64,000 nucleotides of DNA, taken from assembly GCF_900128415.1 (NCBI RefSeq), contig NZ_LT635772.1, positions 310,001 to 374,000 of the forward strand, read 5' to 3'. Below are positions 25,606 through 34,987 of the stretch, piece after piece. Each line of letters starts with the position of its first letter. Positions within the stretch are counted from its first letter, which is position 1. The translations under genes and the position numbers were made by a program. The DNA comes from Anaerococcus mediterraneensis (lineage in GTDB: Bacteria > Bacillota > Clostridia > Tissierellales > Peptoniphilaceae). The notes beneath the pieces were generated by a model, which searched no databases, was not told the origin of the DNA, and saw only the letters and a list, made by a program, of their open reading frames with translations.

Positions 25606-26031
25606 TTACAATTTATTATTGATCTCCTCAATCATTTTTTTCTCATATAGGTAAAAGCCAAGAGCTATTAGAAAATAAATTACCACAAAAAATCCAAGAG
25701 AAATCACCATTGTAAAGTCATAGGCAAACCACCTTAGATAAAGGCCTGCAAAAATGAAATAAATAAGAATGGCTAAGAAGTGTATAGTTTGGTTTATATA
25801 GACTGACCTGTCCTTATTTTTGAAAATCTCACTAGTAATAAAAGATACTATGCCAAAGCCACCATAGACTAGGCATTGAATTATTTTTGCATATCCGCTT
25901 CCAACACTTGCCACAAAAGCTGGCACTCCCACGATATTTTCGCCAATTATTAGGGATATAACTGCCTCTATCAAGCCCCCAATTCCTACACCTGCTAAAA
26001 ATCCTACTATTATTTTTTTGATATTTTCCAT
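25606..26031 (-). CDS. DUF3021 membrane protein
   Basis: 141 aa with four hydrophobic segments (IIVGFLAGVGIGGLIEAVISLI; GGFGIVSFITSEIF; TIHFLAILIYFIFAGLYL; VISLGFFVVIYFLIALGF). The size, topology and position 9 bases after a LytTR gene match DUF3021 proteins, which commonly pair with a LytTR regulator and probably hold it inactive at the membrane. Target genes are unknown. Confidence 0.8.
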   Translation of the reverse strand: MENIKKIIVGFLAGVGIGGLIEAVISLIIGENIVGVPAFVASVGSGYAKIIQCLVYGGFGIVSFITSEIFKNKDRSVYINQTIHFLAILIYFIFAGLYLRWFAYDFTMVISLGFFVVIYFLIALGFYLYEKKMIEEINNKL

Positions 26032-26040
26032 AATATCCTC

Positions 26041-26481
26041 CTAAATCCCCAATGCCTTTCTAAATTCTTTTAATTTTCTCCTAGAAACATAGGCAATGTC
26101 ATTATTTATAAGCTCAACTGCAATTGTCCCCGTAAAAGATAGGTCAAGTTTTTTTACAAAATCTAAATTTACTATCTCAGAACGGGATATCCTGATAAAC
26201 TTGTTTTTATCAAGTCTAGCATCCAATTCATAAATCGTAAGTCTTGATCTAAAAATTCCACTTTTTGTCTTGACAAAAACATTTTTATCCTGGGCATATA
26301 TCCTTATTATCTCATCATGAGAGATGATAAAAACTTCCTTGTCACGAAACAGTACAAGCTTATCTATAAACCTATCAGTTAAGAGGTCCTTTATTTGATC
26401 GATTTCTTTAGAATATTCTTTGGCAAATATTTTTACCATAGTTTCATCGATCGTTTCATCAATTATTATCTCAACCTTCAT
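26041..26481 (-). CDS. LytTR family DNA-binding regulator
   Basis: 146 aa. The C-terminal LytTR domain shows FVKTKSGIFRSRLTIYELD, FIRISRSEIVNLDFVKKLD and AYVSRRKLKEFRKALGI. There is no receiver domain, which is usual for the LytTR/DUF3021 pairs. A GTG at 26487 is in frame, but AGGAGG is spaced correctly only for the ATG at 26481. It likely controls its own operon and few other genes. Confidence 0.88.
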   Translation of the reverse strand: MKVEIIIDETIDETMVKIFAKEYSKEIDQIKDLLTDRFIDKLVLFRDKEVFIISHDEIIRIYAQDKNVFVKTKSGIFRSRLTIYELDARLDKNKFIRISRSEIVNLDFVKKLDLSFTGTIAVELINNDIAYVSRRKLKEFRKALGI

Positions 26482-26770
26482 CTCCACCTCCTGATTTTAT
26501 TATAAAGCTTGTCAGGTTATTGCGCACCAATTTTCTGATAAAAGGTCAAAAATCTTGGATAAGTGGTTTTAAGATCCATAAAAAGAGTCTGAAGGAAATA
26601 TTTATAATAAAAAATATCAAACTAAAGCATTATATTTTTTGATTTTCAGAGATTTTTGCATAAATCTATCAATTATTTACCTTGGATGAAAAAGATTAAA
26701 AAACTTGTATATTATAATAGTATTTATCATAAGCAAAATCACTTAAAATTATAATAAACAAGGAGGACTT

Positions 26771-28297
26771 ATGTCTAAAGATAAAAAATCAGGAGGGGTC
26801 CTATCGTCGATAGAAAATATAGGCAATGCCCTACCCCATCCTGCTATAATTTTTGTAATAATGATTGCCATATTGGCTGTCATTGCCCAAATCTGCGCAT
26901 CATCAGGCCTATCTGTTTCCTACTATGACGCAAAGGCAGAAGCAGATGCCACCATCAAGGCTGTCAGCCTTATAAATGCTGACGGGATCCGCTTTATGTT
27001 TTCATCTTTGGTTGATAATTTCACATCCTTTGCCCCACTTGGTGTTGTCCTAGTGGCTATGCTTGGTGTTGGTGTGGCAGAAGATGCAGGTTTTTTTGAT
27101 GCAGGACTAAAAAAGATGCTTTCAAATGTACCACCAATGATCCTAACCAGTGCGGTTGTTTTTGCAGGTATAGTTTCAAATATTGCATCTGATGCTGGCT
27201 ATGTAGTTGTAATCCCTCTTGGGGCCATGATTTTTGCCGCAGCTGGCAAGCATCCAATAGCAGGTCTTGCTGCAGCTTTTGCAGGAGTTTCTGGCGGATT
27301 TTCTGCCAACCTTATTTTTGGACCAACAGATGCCCTTTTAGCTGGTATAACCAACGAGGCCTTGCGTGCTGCAAATATTGATTATACAGTAGATGTAGCT
27401 GGCAATTGGTATTTTTTGATAGCCTCTACTTTTATCCTAACTATTGTTGGTGCCTTTGTTACAGAAAAAATTGTCATAGCAAATCTTGGTACCTACAAGG
27501 GATCCTATGTCCACGAAGATAAGCCCCTAACCGACCTAGAAAAAAAGGCCCTAAAAAAATCTCTTTGGGTCTTGCTAATATTTTTGGTCGTACTAGGTTT
27601 TTTGACCCTACCAAAAAATGCTATTTTAAAAGAACCAAACGCTCTTGGCAAGCTCAGCCTAGAGGCATTTTTGAGCAAGGGACTTATTGGAGCGATTTTT
27701 CTGATGTTTTTGATACCTGGCTATGTTTTTGGTAAGACTGTAGGCAAATTTAAAAACTCCAAAGACCTAGTAGGGGCCATGGCTAGATCTATGGAGTCTA
27801 TGAGCGGATTTTTGGTCCTAGCATTTTTTGCAGCCCAATTCGTATCGTTTTTTGCCTATACAAATCTCGGGACAATCCTATCTGTCAAGGGCGCTGAATT
27901 TCTAGAATCAATAGGCCTTAGAGGAATTGGACTAGTGATTTTATTTATAATCCTATCAGCCTTCCTCAACTTATTTATAGGATCAGCTTCGGCCAAATGG
28001 GCCATAATGGCACCAATTTTCGTGCCTATGTTTATGGGTATGGGTCTTTCCCCAGAGTTAACCCAAATGGCCTATAGGATAGCAGATTCGTCAACCAATA
28101 TCATAAGTCCCCTTATGAACTATTTTGCAATGGTTGTAATCTTCATGCAAAAATATGACAAGGACAGGGGGCTTGGCACCCTAATATCAACAATGCTGCC
28201 TTATTCCCTAGCATTTTTGATCCTCTGGTCAATCCTACTCATATTTTGGATGCTATTTAAAATCCCACTAGGACCTGGTGCTTATCTATTTGTATAA
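26771..28297 (+). CDS. abgT: AbgT family transporter
   Basis: 508 aa, at least 10 membrane helices. It opens with GNALPHPAIIFVIM and has VSNIASDAGYVVVIPLGA and GSASAKWAIMAPIFVPM, signatures of the p-aminobenzoyl-glutamate transporter family; members also export antifolate drugs. AAGGAGG precedes the ATG. Single gene. The 280 bases upstream contain a TATAAT near 26713 but no other structure I can name. Confidence 0.9.
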   Translation: MSKDKKSGGVLSSIENIGNALPHPAIIFVIMIAILAVIAQICASSGLSVSYYDAKAEADATIKAVSLINADGIRFMFSSLVDNFTSFAPLGVVLVAMLGVGVAEDAGFFDAGLKKMLSNVPPMILTSAVVFAGIVSNIASDAGYVVVIPLGAMIFAAAGKHPIAGLAAAFAGVSGGFSANLIFGPTDALLAGITNEALRAANIDYTVDVAGNWYFLIASTFILTIVGAFVTEKIVIANLGTYKGSYVHEDKPLTDLEKKALKKSLWVLLIFLVVLGFLTLPKNAILKEPNALGKLSLEAFLSKGLIGAIFLMFLIPGYVFGKTVGKFKNSKDLVGAMARSMESMSGFLVLAFFAAQFVSFFAYTNLGTILSVKGAEFLESIGLRGIGLVILFIILSAFLNLFIGSASAKWAIMAPIFVPMFMGMGLSPELTQMAYRIADSSTNIISPLMNYFAMVVIFMQKYDKDRGLGTLISTMLPYSLAFLILWSILLIFWMLFKIPLGPGAYLFV

Positions 28298-28332
28298 AAA
28301 AGATCAATAAATCCCAATATATAAGTAATATT

Positions 28333-28370
28333 AAGCTCAAGGATTTTTATTCCTTGGGCTTATTTTTTTA
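28333..28370 (+). terminator. Terminator of abgT
   Basis: Stem AAGCTCAAGGA / TCCTTGGGCTT followed by seven T. Confidence 0.85.
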
Positions 28371-28516
28371 ATAGTCAATCCTTATACATTCCTAAAAAAT
28401 TACAAAATAAAAGTCAATTATGATTATATGATCATTGGTTTTGCAATAGTTTTTAAAACTCTTATAATAAGAATGAATAACTTATATTAGTTAGAATACT
28501 GAAGCAAGGAGTTTTT

Positions 28517-29083
28517 ATGAAAGAAATAATAGAAAAACTGAAAAATGATCCCCGAAATAAATCCTACACAGATAAGGGTATAGGTCCAATTTTTCAAATA
28601 AATAAAGAATCTAAAATTTTAATAATCGGCCAAGCTCCTGGCAAAAAAGTCGAAGAAACAGGTATTTTATTTAATGATAAGAGCGGAGAAAACTTGGTTG
28701 ATTGGCTAGGTATTGACATGGATGAACTCCATAGTGAGGATTTTTCAATAATACCTATGGATTTTTATTATCCTGGAAGGGGCAAATCCGGGGACAAGGC
28801 CCCAAGAAAATTTATCGCAAAAGAATACCATCCTCTCTTGCTAAAAGAGTTAGATAAAGTTAAACTGACCATTTTGATAGGAGCCTATGCACAGAGATTT
28901 TATCTTGGTCAAAGCTTTAAGAAAAACCTAACTGAAACCGTAAGAAATTTCGATCAATATTTGCCAAAATATTTCCCCTTAGTCCATCCTAGCCCCTTAA
29001 ATAATAGGTGGCTAGCAAAAAATCATTTTTTTGAAAAAGATGTTTTGCCAATGCTAAAGGATATTGTTAAAAACGCTTTATAA
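28517..29083 (+). CDS. Uracil-DNA glycosylase superfamily protein
   Basis: 188 aa. The two hallmark motifs are ILIIGQAPGKKVEETG (motif 1) and LVHPSPLNN (motif 2). The size fits single-domain uracil-DNA glycosylase-like proteins of COG1573 type; no [4Fe-4S] cysteines are present, so it is not a family 4/5 enzyme. It would remove uracil from DNA, but activity of this branch is not certain. AAGGAG precedes the ATG. Confidence 0.8.
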   Translation: MKEIIEKLKNDPRNKSYTDKGIGPIFQINKESKILIIGQAPGKKVEETGILFNDKSGENLVDWLGIDMDELHSEDFSIIPMDFYYPGRGKSGDKAPRKFIAKEYHPLLLKELDKVKLTILIGAYAQRFYLGQSFKKNLTETVRNFDQYLPKYFPLVHPSPLNNRWLAKNHFFEKDVLPMLKDIVKNAL

Positions 29084-29151
29084 ATTGTAGCCGGAAAAAC
29101 AATATGGTATGATATTTGTACAAGTATTATATTACTATATAAGGAGGCTTT

Positions 29152-29439
29152 ATGAAAAAACTCAGTGCAAAGATCTTGGATGGCAAATTTGAACATCTGG
29201 TAGATGAGGAAAATATACAAGTAACCCACCTACAAATCAAAAAAGGTGATCAAATACCAGAACATAAATCAGATAAAAATGTAGTGGTTGTAATATACAA
29301 AGGAAAAGTAGACTTTATCGGTGAAAATGCGACCGACATCATTGTCCCAGGTGACATAATAACTATGGATCCAAATGAAATCCACGCTCTCAAGGCCATT
29401 GAAGATAGCGATTTGATGGTTATAAAGGCAAAAATCTAA
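29152..29439 (+). CDS. Small cupin-domain protein
   Basis: 95 aa, a single cupin barrel with IPEHKSDKNVVVVIYKGKVDFIG and a second motif DIITMDPNEIHALKAIEDSDLMVIKA. His residues at the usual metal-binding positions are present. It may bind a metal or small molecule; there is no clear role. AAGGAGG precedes the ATG and a long terminator hairpin follows. Confidence 0.75.
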   Translation: MKKLSAKILDGKFEHLVDEENIQVTHLQIKKGDQIPEHKSDKNVVVVIYKGKVDFIGENATDIIVPGDIITMDPNEIHALKAIEDSDLMVIKAKI

Positions 29440-29479
29440 TACATTATAAATATAGTAAGCAATTTTAAAAATAACTATA

Positions 29480-29529
29480 AAAAAGACCATAAAAACTCTA
29501 AGTTAATCTTAGATATTTTATGGTCTTTC
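29480..29529. terminator. Terminator with nested stem
   Basis: Outer stem AAAGACCATAAAA / TTTTATGGTCTTT with inner CTAAG / CTTAG, downstream of the cupin gene and before the convergent XRE gene. Confidence 0.8.
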
Positions 29530-29570
29530 GCTTAATTCTCAACAATAATTCATTTTTTTAAGGGTCTTTG

Positions 29571-30227
29571 CTATTTTCTACTAAGAAAACCTAGCCCCAA
29601 AATAAAAAATATATATATAGCAAAAATAATATAAGTTTTCAAGTCAAATATTATCCCATAAGGTCTAAGCGATAGGATAAGGAAACCTATCAATCCTGCC
29701 AAAATAAGGATAGTTCTTGCCAAATAATATATTTTTACTTTCTTTTCTTCATTTTTTATTTTTCTAAATCCTAAAAAGCTCTTATAAGAAAATCCTCCCA
29801 AAAGCACTAATAAAGAGCCTATATAAAGACTTTCAAGGTCATAATAGGCGATAAAGCCCCTAAATCCCACATAAAAAAGTCCTGTACCAAAATCCTTTTG
29901 ACTTATTGGATAAGATATAATCTTTGATAGGAAAAACAAGATGAAGAGGATAAGAATCGGTCCATAAATAAAAATATTTATATAGGATTTTTCCTTAGTT
30001 TTTTTCTCAACTGGTATTTGATTTTCTATATCTTTTTCTTTATCAAGGAGAAAATCCACCGAACAAGAAAAAAAGTCTGCAAGCTTTGACAGATTTTCTA
30101 TATCTGGTAGGGTCCCTGTTTCCCATTTTGAAACTGCTTGTCTTGATACTCCCAGACTTTGTCCTAGTCTTTCTTGGGAGATCCCTTTTTCTTTTCTTAA
30201 TTTATATATTTTTTCACCTACTCCCAT
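29571..30227 (-). CDS. XRE-family regulator with membrane C-terminus
   Basis: 218 aa. The N-terminal helix-turn-helix is GISQERLGQSLGVSRQAVSKWETG (residues about 15-38). Four hydrophobic helices follow after residue 85 (IFIYGPILILFILFFLS; YIGSLLVLLGGFSY; ARTILILAGLIGFLIL; IIFAIYIFFILGLGF). Such membrane-tethered Xre regulators usually control a neighbouring transporter or respond to membrane stress. AAAAAGGAGG precedes the ATG. No target gene is obvious beside it. Confidence 0.85.
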   Translation of the reverse strand: MGVGEKIYKLRKEKGISQERLGQSLGVSRQAVSKWETGTLPDIENLSKLADFFSCSVDFLLDKEKDIENQIPVEKKTKEKSYINIFIYGPILILFILFFLSKIISYPISQKDFGTGLFYVGFRGFIAYYDLESLYIGSLLVLLGGFSYKSFLGFRKIKNEEKKVKIYYLARTILILAGLIGFLILSLRPYGIIFDLKTYIIFAIYIFFILGLGFLSRK

Positions 30228-30304
30228 AAACCCTCCTTTTTTTCTTTTATTTTAACACAAGAAAAAAATATTTCCCACCAACTAGACCTTGCAAAGGGGC
30301 AAAA

Positions 30305-30338
30305 CTTGCTTGCAATTGTGCAAAGCAAGATGTTTTTT
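30305..30338. promoter_or_regulatory. Inverted repeat upstream of XRE gene
   Basis: CTTGCTT-GCA-attg-TGC-(a)-AAGCAAG, a 10-pair dyad with one bulge, about 80 bases before the XRE start. It may be the regulator's operator; on the plus strand it is followed by ATGTTTTTTAT and could act as a terminator. Confidence 0.4.
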
Positions 30339-30394
30339 ATATTTTCTTTATTTAACGTTTCCAAAAAAAATTTATAAGATAAAAAAATTACAAG

Positions 30395-30432
30395 AAAACC
30401 CCACTATCCAGATTTTGGATTTTGGGGTTTTA
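30395..30432 (-). terminator. Terminator of nagB
   Basis: Stem AAAACCCCA / TGGGGTTTT with inner ATCCA / TGGAT pairs and T-tails on both strands, just beyond the nagB stop. Confidence 0.75.
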
Positions 30433-30458
30433 CCTATTATTTACTTTAAAATTTATCC

Positions 30459-31181
30459 CTATCCCCTATAGGCCTCCTCATCTACAAATAGATAAGCATT
30501 TGGGTGGAGATTTATAAATGATATTGGCAAGTTTGGATCGATCACATCTTCATTTAACATTCTAGAAACAGCCTCATGTTTTCCCTTGCCATTGGCTAGG
30601 ACTATGAGGGTTTTGGCATTGAAAATTTCTTCCATACCCATGGATATGGCGTATTTTGGCACATCTTCTGCCTTTTCAAAAAATCTAGCATTGGCATCTA
30701 TGGTTGACTGGCTGAGTTTAACTATGGATGTTTTTTTGCTTAGCTTATCTGCTGGTTCATTGAAGGCTATATGGCCATTTGTACCCACGCCTAGGATTTG
30801 TATATCTCTTTGGCCAAAGTCTTCTAATAATTTTATATAGTCCTCTGCATATTTATCATCTGCTTCTAGTGCAGATGGCAAATGGATATTTTCTTCTTTT
30901 ATATTTACCTGGTCAAAAAGATTTTTGTGCATAAAATATGAGTAGGACTGGTCATCTTGTGGGCTTAGGCCTACATATTCATCTAAGTTTACGCTTTTTG
31001 CATATTTAAAAGAAATCTCCCCTTCTTTTTGGGCCTCTACTAGGTTTTTATATAGGCCAAGAGGTGTGGATCCTGTAGCCAAACCAAATTTTATTTGAGG
31101 TTTTTCTCTCATATAATTTATCACTAATTCACTGGCTTTCTTACTCATATCGTCATAATCTTTGCAAACTACTAATTTCAT
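30459..31181 (-). CDS. nagB: Glucosamine-6-phosphate deaminase
   Basis: 240 aa, the usual NagB length. Conserved blocks: FGLATGSTPLGLYK (phosphate loop), NLDEYVGLSPQDDQSY (catalytic Asp), GVGTNGHIAFNEP and the catalytic His/Glu region. It converts glucosamine-6-phosphate to fructose-6-phosphate and ammonia in amino-sugar catabolism. No nagA lies beside it. AAGGAGG precedes the ATG. Confidence 0.95.
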   Translation of the reverse strand: MKLVVCKDYDDMSKKASELVINYMREKPQIKFGLATGSTPLGLYKNLVEAQKEGEISFKYAKSVNLDEYVGLSPQDDQSYSYFMHKNLFDQVNIKEENIHLPSALEADDKYAEDYIKLLEDFGQRDIQILGVGTNGHIAFNEPADKLSKKTSIVKLSQSTIDANARFFEKAEDVPKYAISMGMEEIFNAKTLIVLANGKGKHEAVSRMLNEDVIDPNLPISFINLHPNAYLFVDEEAYRG

Positions 31182-31273
31182 TTATCCTCCTTGAACGATC
31201 ACTTCGTTTTTTGCTCTATAAAAAAATTCTTAGTATAGTTCTACTCCAATTATCCTATTTTTCTATTTTTAGA

Positions 31274-31303
31274 CAAAAAAAATCCAGCCCGAGCTGGATT
31301 TCT
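31274..31303 (-). terminator. Terminator of rubrerythrin gene
   Basis: Minus-strand stem AAATCCAGC / GCTGGATTT with a 4-base loop and eight T. Confidence 0.9.
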
Positions 31304-31311
31304 TGTTCTAA

Positions 31312-31905
31312 TTAATAGTTAAATGCTGCAACTTCGAACCATTCTTGTGGATGGCGGCAAGCTGGACATAGTTTTGGAGCTTTTTTGCCTTCATATAGGA
31401 ATCCACAGTTTCCACATTTCCAGATAACTGCTTCTTCTTTTTCAAATACTGTGCCGTTTTCTACGTTGTCATGAAGTTTTTGATATCTATCTCTGTGAGC
31501 ACCTTCTGCTTTTGCAATATTTCTGAATGCTCTAGCGATTTCATCAAAGCCTTCTTCTTCAGCTACGTCTGCGAATGATGGATACATATCTTCACATTCT
31601 TCATTTTCACCATCGATAGCGCCTTGTAGGTTTGTAAGTGTATCATGCCAAATTACTGGCCAAGCTGTGTATCCTTCTGTAAGTTCGATTGTTTCAAGTT
31701 TATATTCTTCTTTTAAGAATTTATAAAATCTTGCAGCGTGTTCTCTTTCGTTCATAGCTGTTTCTCTAAAGATAGCTGCGATTTGTCTGTAGCCTTCTTT
31801 TTCAGCTGTTTTAGCTGCATATGTATATCTCATGTTTGCTTGTGATTCACCAACAAATGATGTGATCAAGTTTTGAGCTGTTTTTGTACCTTTAAGTTCT
31901 GCCAT
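31312..31905 (-). CDS. rbr: Rubrerythrin
   Basis: 197 aa. The ferritin-like diiron domain has the two ExxH motifs (NEREHAARF; KAEGAHRDRY) and the C-terminal rubredoxin domain has CGNCG and CPAC. It reduces hydrogen peroxide in the cytoplasm of anaerobes. The promoter is strong (TTGACA-17-TATAGT) with a perfect PerR-type box upstream, consistent with peroxide induction. AAAGGAG precedes the ATG. Confidence 0.95.
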   Translation of the reverse strand: MAELKGTKTAQNLITSFVGESQANMRYTYAAKTAEKEGYRQIAAIFRETAMNEREHAARFYKFLKEEYKLETIELTEGYTAWPVIWHDTLTNLQGAIDGENEECEDMYPSFADVAEEEGFDEIARAFRNIAKAEGAHRDRYQKLHDNVENGTVFEKEEAVIWKCGNCGFLYEGKKAPKLCPACRHPQEWFEVAAFNY

Positions 31906-31944
31906 ATTAATCTCCTTTATTTTTTTATTTTATCTGATATACAT

Positions 31945-31973
31945 ACTATATTAGAATTTATACAATTTGTCAA
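31945..31973 (-). promoter_or_regulatory. rbr: Sigma-A promoter of rubrerythrin
   Basis: Minus strand TTGACA (31973-31968), 17-base spacer, TATAGT (31950-31945), about 40 bases before the start codon. Confidence 0.75.
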
Positions 31974-31988
31974 GAATGATTCTAAAGT

Positions 31989-32003
31989 TTATAATAATTA
32001 TAA
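31989..32003. promoter_or_regulatory. PerR box
   Basis: TTATAATAATTATAA is an exact match to the PerR consensus TTATAATnATTATAA. It lies 15 bases upstream of the rubrerythrin -35. PerR is the peroxide-sensing Fur-family repressor. Confidence 0.7.
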
Positions 32004-32010
32004 TTCATTT

Positions 32011-32025
32011 TGATAATGAAAATCA
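32011..32025. promoter_or_regulatory. Fur-like 7-1-7 site 1
   Basis: TGATAATGAAAATCA matches the Fur consensus TGATAATnATTATCA at all but two positions. It lies between rbr and pgi. Confidence 0.5.
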
Positions 32026-32118
32026 CTATTGACTTTTTCTATTTAAATGTTTAAAAATAAAGAACTCTAATAGATTTATATTTTTAGCCTATAGGGATTT
32101 TGATAAAAACATTACAAT

Positions 32119-32133
32119 TGATAATGATTTTCA
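32119..32133. promoter_or_regulatory. Fur-like 7-1-7 site 2
   Basis: TGATAATGATTTTCA matches TGATAATnATTATCA with one mismatch. It lies 80 bases upstream of the pgi -10 and 145 bases from the rbr promoter; which gene it serves is unclear. Confidence 0.5.
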
Positions 32134-32195
32134 ATATGAATAATATTCATTTCCATTTATAATCCCCTATCTATTTATTAAGATGCCAATTATTG

Positions 32196-32204
32196 TGGTA
32201 TAAT
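32196..32204 (+). promoter_or_regulatory. pgi: Extended -10 promoter of pgi
   Basis: TGGTATAAT is a full extended -10 (TGnTATAAT), 42 bases before the pgi start codon. Confidence 0.6.
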
Positions 32205-32246
32205 ATATAATAGTAGAAGAAAAGAATAAAATAGAAAGGATCACTT

Positions 32247-33518
32247 ATGAAAGTAGATTTTACCAATGTAAATTTAGACAATTTATCTGGCTATGAAGAA
32301 AAAGCCCTAGATGCTTTTGACACCCTCATGAACAGAAGCGGAGAAGGAAATGATTTTCTAGGATGGATAGACAGACCAGTTGACTATGACAAGGACGAAT
32401 TTGAAAGAATCAAAAAAGCAGCAAAAAAAATCAGAGAAGAATCTGATGTATTGGTTTCAATAGGTATCGGTGGGTCTTACCTAGGTATCAAGGCAGTCGA
32501 TGTAGCTTGCGATAACTATTTCGGATCAAAAAGAGATACTGAGGTCATCTATGCAGGCCACCAAATCTCTAGCCAATATATGGTTGAGCTTTTAGACTAC
32601 CTAAAGGACAAGGACTTTTCTGTCAACGTTATAAGCAAGTCTGGTACAACAACAGAACCTGCTATAGCCTTTAGGTTTTTAAAAGAAGCCCTAGAAGAAA
32701 AATATGGCAAAGACAAAGCCAAAAAGAGGATTTATGCTACAACTGACAGACAAAAAGGCGCCCTAAAAGAGCTAGCAGATAGCGAAGGCTATGAGACTTT
32801 TGTAGTTCCAGATGATATTGGTGGTAGGTTTTCTGTTATATCAGCGGTAGGACTTTTGCCACTAGCAGTAGCAGGGGTAGACCTTGATGAGTTTATGGCA
32901 GGTTTTGCTGATGGTAGAGAAAAATACACAGAAAAATCAATGGAAAATGATGCTATCAAATATGCGGCAGTTAGAAATATGCTTTATGATGATGGCAAGG
33001 CTATAGAGGTTTTGGTCAACTACGAACCAAGACTAAAATATATTGCAGAATGGTGGAAACAACTCTACGGTGAGTCTGAGGGCAAGGACGGCAAGGGAAT
33101 ATTCCCAGCAAGCGTCAACAACACTACAGACCTCCACTCAGTTGGACAAATGATCCAAGAGGGAGTTAGAAATCTCTTTGAAACTGTAATAGAAGTAGAA
33201 AATGTAGATAAGGATATAGAAATCAAAGCTGATGAGAAAAACCTAGACGGCCTAAACTACCTAGCCGGCAAAAATATGTCCTTTGTTAACAAGCAAGCCA
33301 TGGAGGGCACAGCTATGGCCCACGTAGAAGGCGGAGTGCCAAATATCAGGATCAAAATCGAAAAAATCAATGAGAGAAAACTAGCAGAGCTTTTCTATTT
33401 CTTTGAAATAGCAGTAGGAGTTTCTGGCTACATGCTAGGAGTAAATCCATTTAACCAACCAGGAGTAGAAGCCTACAAAACAGCCATGTTTAAACTTCTA
33501 GGTAAACCTGGATATTAA
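32247..33518 (+). CDS. pgi: Glucose-6-phosphate isomerase
   Basis: 423 aa, the short Gram-positive form. Motifs: [15 protein letters not shown] (sugar-phosphate loop), [29 protein letters not shown] (PGI signature) and the C-terminal [13 protein letters not shown]. It interconverts glucose-6-phosphate and fructose-6-phosphate in glycolysis, linking with nagB nearby. GAAAGGATC precedes the ATG. Confidence 0.96.
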   Translation: MKVDFTNVNLDNLSGYEEKALDAFDTLMNRSGEGNDFLGWIDRPVDYDKDEFERIKKAAKKIREESDVLVSIGIGGSYLGIKAVDVACDNYFGSKRDTEVIYAGHQISSQYMVELLDYLKDKDFSVNVISKSGTTTEPAIAFRFLKEALEEKYGKDKAKKRIYATTDRQKGALKELADSEGYETFVVPDDIGGRFSVISAVGLLPLAVAGVDLDEFMAGFADGREKYTEKSMENDAIKYAAVRNMLYDDGKAIEVLVNYEPRLKYIAEWWKQLYGESEGKDGKGIFPASVNNTTDLHSVGQMIQEGVRNLFETVIEVENVDKDIEIKADEKNLDGLNYLAGKNMSFVNKQAMEGTAMAHVEGGVPNIRIKIEKINERKLAELFYFFEIAVGVSGYMLGVNPFNQPGVEAYKTAMFKLLGKPGY

Positions 33519-33535
33519 AGAGAATTATAAGTTAC

Positions 33536-33564
33536 AAAAAAGACCTTTTTTCAAGGTCTTTTTT
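33536..33564. terminator. Bidirectional terminator
   Basis: Stem AAGACCTT / AAGGTCTT with A- and T-runs on either side, between pgi and the convergent ABC gene. Confidence 0.9.
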
Positions 33565-34987
33565 ATTTATTAATCTTTATCAAATTTACATCTGGATCTT
33601 TGGTAAAGACTTCATCGTGGCTTATAACTATTACAAATTTGCCTTTTTGGGTTAAACTTTTTATAAAATCCAAGACCCTCCCCTTGACTTCCTTATCCAA
33701 AAAGTTTGTCGGTTCATCAAAGATGTAAAGTGACTTGTCAGTTTTTGTGGCTTGTTTTACTTGGGAGAGTTTCTTCTGACCTGACGATCCCTTTACTTTA
33801 TCTTTTAGGCTTCCATACTCACTTATAAGTGGATTTGCAGGGACATAAACCAAATCATCATACAAAATATCAGAGTTTTTGTCGACAAGTTTATTATTTA
33901 TAAAAATCTCCCCCTCATACCTATTTGTCAGATTCATAAGTGCTTCTACTAGGGTTGTTTTGCCTATACCATTATCCCCCACAATTAGATTAATTTTGCC
34001 TTTCTCTAAATTTTCACTAAACGCTTGGTGGAGTTTTTCTCCCTTGCTTCCTAGGCTTGTATAGTTTCTAATTTCTAATGAACTTATTTTTTCCTTATCA
34101 AATTTAACTGCTTTCATATTTATAAATTCAAAAAATGAATCCATAGCAGGTTTGCCCGAAACATATTCTCTTCTGGTGTTGAAGGTATCAAGCATAGGAT
34201 CCCAAAGAGAGCTGATGTAGATTGACACAGCCGCATAAGAACCTGGGGTCATCTTGCCCTTTATGATAAGGATAATAGAAATAATGGTGGTAAGGGTGAT
34301 AGCCATGTTTAGGGTTCCGTAGACAAAGATATTATAAATCAGGCTTTCGTAACGTACTTTTTTAATGAGATTATTGAAAAATCCCTTAAAGAAATCCCTA
34401 ATTTCTGGTAGTTGTTTTTCTTCCAAAAATCTTTCTTCCTTGCTCAAATTATTGGAATCAAGCAAATAGCCCTTCATATTTTTCATATCTTCCAAGTGGT
34501 TTGAGGAGAAATCTGCAATCTTCTCCTCACTCTTATAGGAAACCACAGCTGCTATTGGGGCAATAATTAGAAATGCTATCAAAAGATAAGGTGAGATGAA
34601 AAATACAATTATGCAAATGGCCACAAACTTTAGGGCGTTTAAAAATATCCTCAAGGTATTTTTATAAATGAAGGGCTGGACAATTTCAAAATTTTGTCCG
34701 AGTTCCTGGTTTATCCTCGCCTGGTCGATATTATAAACCTTAGAGTCATAGGATTTTAGAGCCAAATCTATCCTTTGAAATTGATTAAGGTAAGCCTTGG
34801 CATCATTTTTTCCAAAAAAATAATCTTCTAGAACATAAAAAATATGGATGCCAATATCAAATACAACCATGATTCCAATGTGCTTGATAGTTTGGTCCAA
34901 GTCTTTTGCAATAGCAAAGTCAATGGCCTTTGCTGTATTAATTGGAATTAATAAACCAAGTCCTATTACAATAAGCCTAATTATCAA
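33563..34987 (-). CDS. ABC transporter half-molecule (membrane plus ATPase), start codon in doubt
   Basis: The first canonical start in frame is TTG at 34987 (474 aa), with no ribosome site. Five membrane helices (for example ILIIKGKMTPGSYAAVSIYI near 240) precede an ATPase with Walker A VGDNGIGKTT and Walker B LYIFDEPTNFLD plus the switch His in VISHDEVF. The ABC signature is atypical (KVKGSSGQKKLSQV). An excellent AAGGAGG at 35042-35048 precedes a frame open from there, but the codon at the right spacing (35035-35033) is AAG, giving KFRFFYLTDKKEF before the TTG. The ATG has probably mutated, so the gene may be crippled. Substrate unknown; possibly peptide export. Confidence 0.7.
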   Translation of the reverse strand: MIIRLIVIGLGLLIPINTAKAIDFAIAKDLDQTIKHIGIMVVFDIGIHIFYVLEDYFFGKNDAKAYLNQFQRIDLALKSYDSKVYNIDQARINQELGQNFEIVQPFIYKNTLRIFLNALKFVAICIIVFFISPYLLIAFLIIAPIAAVVSYKSEEKIADFSSNHLEDMKNMKGYLLDSNNLSKEERFLEEKQLPEIRDFFKGFFNNLIKKVRYESLIYNIFVYGTLNMAITLTTIISIILIIKGKMTPGSYAAVSIYISSLWDPMLDTFNTRREYVSGKPAMDSFFEFINMKAVKFDKEKISSLEIRNYTSLGSKGEKLHQAFSENLEKGKINLIVGDNGIGKTTLVEALMNLTNRYEGEIFINNKLVDKNSDILYDDLVYVPANPLISEYGSLKDKVKGSSGQKKLSQVKQATKTDKSLYIFDEPTNFLDKEVKGRVLDFIKSLTQKGKFVIVISHDEVFTKDPDVNLIKINK

